In this document: piece after piece, positions 6,907 through 9,700 of the stretch
Layout of the letters: each line of letters begins with the position of its first letter
Numbering within the stretch: position 1 is the first letter of the stretch
DNA from: an uncultured Collinsella sp.
GTDB lineage: Bacteria > Actinomycetota > Coriobacteriia > Coriobacteriales > Coriobacteriaceae
DNA: 9,700 bases
Direction: 5' to 3'
Assembly: GCA_900549195.1 (NCBI GenBank)
Contig: URNK01000061.1
Span: 1 to 9,700, forward strand
The notes under the pieces: model-generated
Told to the model about the DNA's origin: nothing
The model's input: only the letters and a program-made list of their open reading frames with translations
Databases searched by the model: none
Position numbers and translations under genes: made by a program

Positions 6907-7284
6907 TTAGCGGCCGCTAAACAGACGGCCGAAGAAGTTGACGATACCGTTCTCGCCGTCGCGAATCTGGCCGATCACGGCGCCAATCAGTACAAAGAAT
7001 GCGATGACGAGCGTGTCCCACAGGCCCAACGTAAGTACCAGCACGGCGAGGATAAAGCCTGCCAAGGCGCCGAGCGTAGTATTGGGGTGGCGCACGGCGT
7101 AGCTCCAGATAGCAGCGCCCGTACCTTTGATGAGCCCCATGGCCTCGTCAAAGTCGTTGGCGGCGCTGTCGTGCTGCTCGCCGGCCTCGGGCTTGGTGTC
7201 GGCGGACTCGCCTGCCAGCGTAGCGTTCTGGTCGATCGTCAGGCGCGGCGTGCGGGCGGTCTTGTCTTGATTGGTATCACTCAC
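6907..7284 (-). CDS. DUF2273 small membrane protein (Asp23 cassette)
   Basis: This 125-aa protein has a hydrophilic N-terminal half (1-60) and a membrane half with two adjacent helices (about 69-89 and 91-107). The segment HPNTTLGALAGFILAVLVLTLGLWDTLVIAFFVLIGAVIGQIRD fits DUF2273. A short amphipathic end (NFFGRLFSGR) follows. The family has no defined activity but is routinely encoded between amaP and asp23, so a role in the same membrane complex is inferred. I choose the GTG at 7284, which has GGAGG 6 bases upstream and overlaps the amaP stop by 8 bp, suggesting translational coupling. The same frame is open to 7503, but that part overlaps amaP and reads as Arg/Pro/Ser-rich noise. Confidence 0.88.
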   Translation of the reverse strand: MSDTNQDKTARTPRLTIDQNATLAGESADTKPEAGEQHDSAANDFDEAMGLIKGTGAAIWSYAVRHPNTTLGALAGFILAVLVLTLGLWDTLVIAFFVLIGAVIGQIRDGENGIVNFFGRLFSGR

Positions 7285-7822
7285 CGGAAACCTCCACGGT
7301 CTGGACGGTAGTCTTGGATGGCAAAAAACGGACGCGCGCGGTCGTGCCCGGCGTGCCGAGCATGGTGTCGCAGGCCTTCTCGATGCGCTGCTGCATCGAG
7401 GTGGCAAGAGCGGCAACGTCCTTGTCATCGAGCGCGATGGCCTCGACCTTAAAACGAACGCGCGACTCGTCGGAGCCTTGAACGCGTGCCTCGACATGCT
7501 CAACCATCACGCGATCATCGCGCTCTGCCGCGGCACGGGCGCACGAGGAAAGCGCTGCGAGCGTGACCTCGATATTGCGCTCCCCCGCCGGATGCACGCA
7601 GGACGGCTCGCGACGCGCGAACATCAGGCGGAAAAAACCGATGAGCACGCCAAGCGCCACGATAGCGGCACACACCGTAACGACGACGCGAGGCATGGCG
7701 TCACGCAGCAGCAGCATAAAGCGATACGTATACGGTCCCCAGAACTGGCAGACAAGCGTACCCAGCGCCACGATGGCGGCGGCAAGATACACGATCGCTA
7801 GGGCTCGTTTGAGTACGCGCAC
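7277..7822 (-). CDS. amaP: Alkaline shock response membrane anchor protein AmaP
   Basis: The 181-aa protein has two N-terminal membrane helices (about 7-27 and 46-68) in a hairpin. A soluble domain of about 110 residues follows, containing HVEARVQGSDESRVRFKVEAIAL and a C-terminal RVRFLPS strand. This layout and its place upstream of DUF2273 and Asp23 genes fit AmaP, which in S. aureus recruits Asp23 to the membrane. Sequence identity in this family is low, so the call leans on architecture and gene order. The start is GTG at 7822, with AGGGAG 6 bases upstream. It is the first gene of the three-gene cassette, with a TATAAT box about 50 bases upstream. Confidence 0.85.
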   Translation of the reverse strand: MRVLKRALAIVYLAAAIVALGTLVCQFWGPYTYRFMLLLRDAMPRVVVTVCAAIVALGVLIGFFRLMFARREPSCVHPAGERNIEVTLAALSSCARAAAERDDRVMVEHVEARVQGSDESRVRFKVEAIALDDKDVAALATSMQQRIEKACDTMLGTPGTTARVRFLPSKTTVQTVEVSGE

Positions 7823-7872
7823 GTGGCGCTCCCTTCAAATCTCGGCACTCGAAATACAAAACGGTTCGCATC

Positions 7873-7878
7873 ATTATA
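7873..7878 (-). promoter_or_regulatory. Consensus -10 box (TATAAT) upstream of amaP, merged with the yebC terminator
   Basis: The minus strand carries a perfect TATAAT 50 bases before the amaP GTG, which would give a leader of about 40 nt. The expected -35 position falls inside the 3' arm of the yebC terminator hairpin and shows no good TTGACA match (TAGAGC at 17 bp). The box is real; promoter activity is inferred. Confidence 0.45.
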
Positions 7879-7881
7879 AAA

Positions 7882-7919
7882 GAGCCGGGTCCGGTGCTCT
7901 ACGCACGCGGATCCGGCTC
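7882..7919 (-). terminator. Intrinsic terminator of yebC
   Basis: Arms GAGCCGGGTCCG (7882-7893) and CGGATCCGGCTC (7908-7919) pair over 12 positions with one mismatch (A-C in the minus-strand RNA). The stem continues inside with GTGC/GCAC (7894-7897 with 7903-7906) around a 5-nt loop, with one bulged base at 7907. On the minus strand it is followed by TTTTATAAT. It lies about 70 bp downstream of the yebC stop. Confidence 0.75.
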
Positions 7920-7965
7920 ATCTATTCCACGAGGCTTGCATGCTCGCTTCATTATGCCCAGAAAT

Positions 7966-7983
7966 GCACGGCTTAACCCGTGC
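7966..7983 (-). terminator. Small hairpin directly after the yebC stop
   Basis: A 6-bp stem GCACGG/CCGTGC with a 6-nt loop (7972-7977) starts 5 bases past the yebC stop codon and is followed on the minus strand by ATTTCTG. It is too short to be a convincing terminator alone. It may stabilise the 3' end or assist the larger hairpin downstream. Confidence 0.3.
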
Positions 7984-7988
7984 GGGCG

Positions 7989-8795
7989 CTACTCCTCCTC
8001 GAGGGCAGCGATGACCTCGTCGGTCATGTCCATGGTGCTGTAAACATCCTGGACGTCGTCGAGCTCCTCAAGACGGTCGATGAGGCGCTGAACCTTCTTG
8101 GCGTCGGCGCCGGAGACCTCGGTCGGGGTGGTCGGGACCATGGTGGTCTCGGAGCCCTTGACCTGGACGCCCTGCTCCTCGAGCGCCTTGGAGACAGCCA
8201 TGACCTCGTTAGCAGTAGTCCAGACGATCCACTCCTCGCCGGCATCCTCGTAGTCCTCGCCACCGGCCTCGGCGATGGCCATCATGAACTCATCCTCGTC
8301 ACCGGCAGCACCGTTGGCGATCATGGTCTCCTTCTTGGCGTTCTCGTCCAGGATCTCCTTGGCGACGACGATCTGGCCCTTGCGCTCAAACTGGAAGGCA
8401 ACGGAGCCGGAGGTGCCCAGGTTGCCACCAGCGTGGGAGAAGGCGGAACGGACATCAGCGGCGGTACGGTTGCGGTTGTCGGTCAGGCAGTCGACGTAGA
8501 CGGCGACACCGGCGGGACCGTAGCCCTCGTACACGATGTTCTCGTAGACGGCGGCATCGGCACCCGAACCAAAAGCCTTGTCGATAGCGGACTTGATCTT
8601 GTCCTTAGGCATGGACTGAGCCTTGGCCTTGGCAACGGCAGCGGCGAGGCTGGCGTTGTTCTCGGGCAGCGGGTCACCGCCGAGACGGGCAGCAACGGTG
8701 ATGTTGCGGCTGAGCTTGGAGAAGAGGGCGGAACGCTTGGCGTCCTGCGCGCCCTTACGATGCTTGGTTGTGGCCCACTTAGAGTGTCCGGACAT
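7989..8795 (-). CDS. yebC: YebC/PmpR (TACO1) family protein
   Basis: The 268-aa protein begins with the family signature MSGHSKWATTKHRKGAQDAKR and continues with NITVAARLGG, AKAQSMPKDKIKSAIDKAFG, ENIVYEGYGPAGVAVYVDCLTDNRNRT and HAGGNLGTSGSVAFQFERKG (about 121-140). It ends in an acidic tail (DEVIAALEEE). It is slightly longer than the usual ~240-250 aa, with acidic insertions around 164-188 and at the C-terminus. Members were first described as DNA-binding regulators; later work on the TACO1/YebC group points to a translation factor acting on ribosomes stalled at proline-rich stretches. Which role applies here is not visible. The start is supported by TAGGAGA 5 bases before the ATG. It appears to be a single-gene transcript with its own terminator. 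Confidence 0.97.
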   Translation of the reverse strand: MSGHSKWATTKHRKGAQDAKRSALFSKLSRNITVAARLGGDPLPENNASLAAAVAKAKAQSMPKDKIKSAIDKAFGSGADAAVYENIVYEGYGPAGVAVYVDCLTDNRNRTAADVRSAFSHAGGNLGTSGSVAFQFERKGQIVVAKEILDENAKKETMIANGAAGDEDEFMMAIAEAGGEDYEDAGEEWIVWTTANEVMAVSKALEEQGVQVKGSETTMVPTTPTEVSGADAKKVQRLIDRLEELDDVQDVYSTMDMTDEVIAALEEE

Positions 8796-8863
8796 ACGTG
8801 TCTCCTATCGGTTTCGACCTAAAGCCCAGCGCAGATGCTCGGGCAATATAAACAAACGTCCTT

Positions 8864-8892
8864 ATGATATACCTACTGCCCTGCGAGATAAA
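8864..8892 (-). promoter_or_regulatory. Candidate promoter of yebC
   Basis: On the minus strand TTTATC (8887-8892) and TATCAT (8864-8869) are separated by 17 bp, about 69 bases upstream of the yebC start. Other A/T-rich hexamers in this 165-bp gap (for example TATATT nearer the gene) are possible alternatives, so the exact promoter is uncertain. Confidence 0.35.
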
Positions 8893-8924
8893 CCCCAAAA
8901 TGAAGGCGTCGTGATGATGTCCCC

Positions 8925-8960
8925 TTTGGTGCAAAGAAACCTGGCCCTCAATGCACCAAA
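8925..8960. repeat. 9-bp perfect inverted repeat between the membrane-protein gene and yebC
   Basis: TTTGGTGCA (8925-8933) and TGCACCAAA (8952-8960) form a perfect inverted repeat with an 18-nt loop, immediately after the stop codon of the upstream minus-strand gene (TAA at 8961-8963). On the minus strand it is followed by GGGG rather than T residues, so it does not look like an intrinsic terminator. A regulator-binding site or a dispersed repeat are alternatives. Confidence 0.55.
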
Positions 8961-9658
8961 TTAGGACCAGAGGAGGTCGCTGCGGGTGATGGTGGCGCCA
9001 ATGGCAAAGGGCATGCAGGCGATGACCGGATACAGGTAGCGCATGTAGGTCGAGCCGTTGCAGGGACCGATCAGGCACACGGCGAGCACGCCCAGCAGCG
9101 GCACCCAAATGGCCAGCGCGCGCCACGAATGGCGGCGCAACAGGTAGACCACCACGACGATCATGATCCACACATAGGTGGCCGAGCTCATGGTGAGCGA
9201 GATAAAAGGAACACGCTGCACCGCCACACGGTATAGGTTGATCAGATGGTCACACCAGCGCACCACGTTGCTGTCAACCGGATGGAAGTCGAAGTACTTG
9301 AGGTTGTCGGGACGCGCCATGATCTCGGCACTACGCGCCGTGCTGTAGACCCAGGCATCGCGCGCGCTCGGATAAAAATAACCATAGTAGTTATTGATAA
9401 GCGCCGAAATATAGCACTCGGGATCCTTCTTAAACATCTGAGCCCATACCTCAAAATAGGCATCGATGTCCTCCTGCGAGGCGTACTCGTTAAAGCAGTT
9501 CTTGACGGCATCGGACTTGTCGGGGTTGTAGCGGCGGCCTAGGTTCTCGTACTTGAGTACACGATCGATCACGGCACGCTCTTCGTCGGTCACCGAACCG
9601 TCGCAAGGAGCCTCCACGATGGTGCCGTCCTCCTTAACCGTGGGGTTGACGCCCGAGT
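8961..9658 (-). CDS. C-terminal part of a large multi-pass membrane protein (possibly DUF6020-like), truncated by the contig end
   Basis: The frame is open from the adapter junction to a TAA at 8961, giving at least 231 residues of C-terminal sequence. The first ~140 residues are hydrophilic and rich in aromatic and charged residues, with RYNPDKSDAVKNCF and INNYYGYFYPSARDAWVY. Then come membrane segments SATYVWIMIVVVVYLL, ALAIWVPLLGVLAVCLIG and YLYPVIACMPFAIGATI. A large loop before the last helices is typical of GT-C-like or polysaccharide-related integral membrane proteins. The YNPxxSDxVKN stretch recalls DUF6020 proteins, which I hold only tentatively. A GTG at 9617 with AAGGAGG 11 bases upstream could be a start, but the frame continues without stop to the edge, so truncation is more likely. 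Function unknown. Confidence 0.7.
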
Positions 9659-9700
9659 CTGTCTCTTATACACATCTCCGAGCCCACGAGACTAGCGCTC
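9659..9700. other. Nextera adapter plus i7 index (artefact)
   Basis: Positions 9659-9677 are the Tn5 mosaic end in reverse orientation (CTGTCTCTTATACACATCT). Next comes the Illumina read-2 adapter segment CCGAGCCCACGAGAC (9678-9692) and then TAGCGCTC (9693-9700), which I recall as a Nextera XT i7 index (N723). This is read-through adapter, not genomic DNA. Confidence 0.97.

Noticed and set aside
7285..7503. A 73-codon upstream extension of the DUF2273 protein
   Set aside because: It lies inside amaP in another frame and is Arg/Ser/Pro-rich. The GTG at 7284 has its own GGAGG and an 8-bp overlap typical of coupled genes.
9575..9617. GTG at 9617 as the true start of the last membrane protein
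   Set aside because: AAGGAGG precedes it, but the frame is open to the contig edge with plausible sequence. A protein starting here would also begin with a large soluble loop before its first helix, so truncation is the better reading.
1..9700. A Tn5-type composite transposon bounded by the two terminal mosaic ends
   Set aside because: No transposase or resistance gene is present, and the right end continues into an Illumina read-2 adapter and index, so the ends are library adapters.

Overview
The window reads as a short draft-assembly contig from a high-GC Gram-positive gut bacterium. Its first 18 bases are a Tn5/Nextera mosaic end, and its last 42 bases are a mosaic end plus the Illumina read-2 adapter and an 8-base index. 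Genomic DNA is therefore only about 19-9658, and both boundaries are library artefacts. The AmaP/DUF2273/Asp23 cassette, the GC-rich codon use, the GTG starts and the protein sequences suggest a Coriobacteriia member, most likely Collinsella. That placement is an inference from recognition and was not searched.

Left part (19-3590): a short non-coding stretch holds a 20-bp inverted repeat. Next come two divergently transcribed amide-hydrolysing enzymes that share a ~156-bp intergenic region: a YtcJ-type amidohydrolase (minus strand) and an M20D metallo-amidohydrolase (plus strand). The M20 gene ends at a perfect 16-bp hairpin that also lies between two convergent transcription units.

Middle part (3638-6200, minus strand): a zinc-ribbon multi-pass membrane protein resembling DUF4013 proteins is split by an in-frame TAG codon at 4346-4348. 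The reading frame and the protein architecture continue on the far side, ending in a long Pro/Glu/Ala/Ser tail. Upstream of it is a YitT-family membrane protein with a C-terminal DUF2179 domain and a long charged N-terminal extension.

Right part (6245-9658, minus strand): an envelope-stress cassette in the order amaP - DUF2273 protein - asp23, the same order as in Staphylococcus aureus. It ends in a 14-bp hairpin. AmaP is the membrane anchor for Asp23 in S. aureus, and the small DUF2273 protein overlaps the amaP end by 8 bp, so the three probably form one membrane-associated complex. Upstream are yebC, with its own terminator, whose T-tract merges into a TATAAT box that probably drives amaP, and then the 3' part of a large multi-pass membrane protein cut off by the contig end.

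No CRISPR array, tRNA, rRNA, prophage or insertion sequence was seen. I found no clearly novel multi-gene system. The items most worth a second look are the in-frame amber codon, the two intergenic inverted repeats, the terminator/promoter fusion upstream of amaP and the helical repeat tail on the M20 enzyme.
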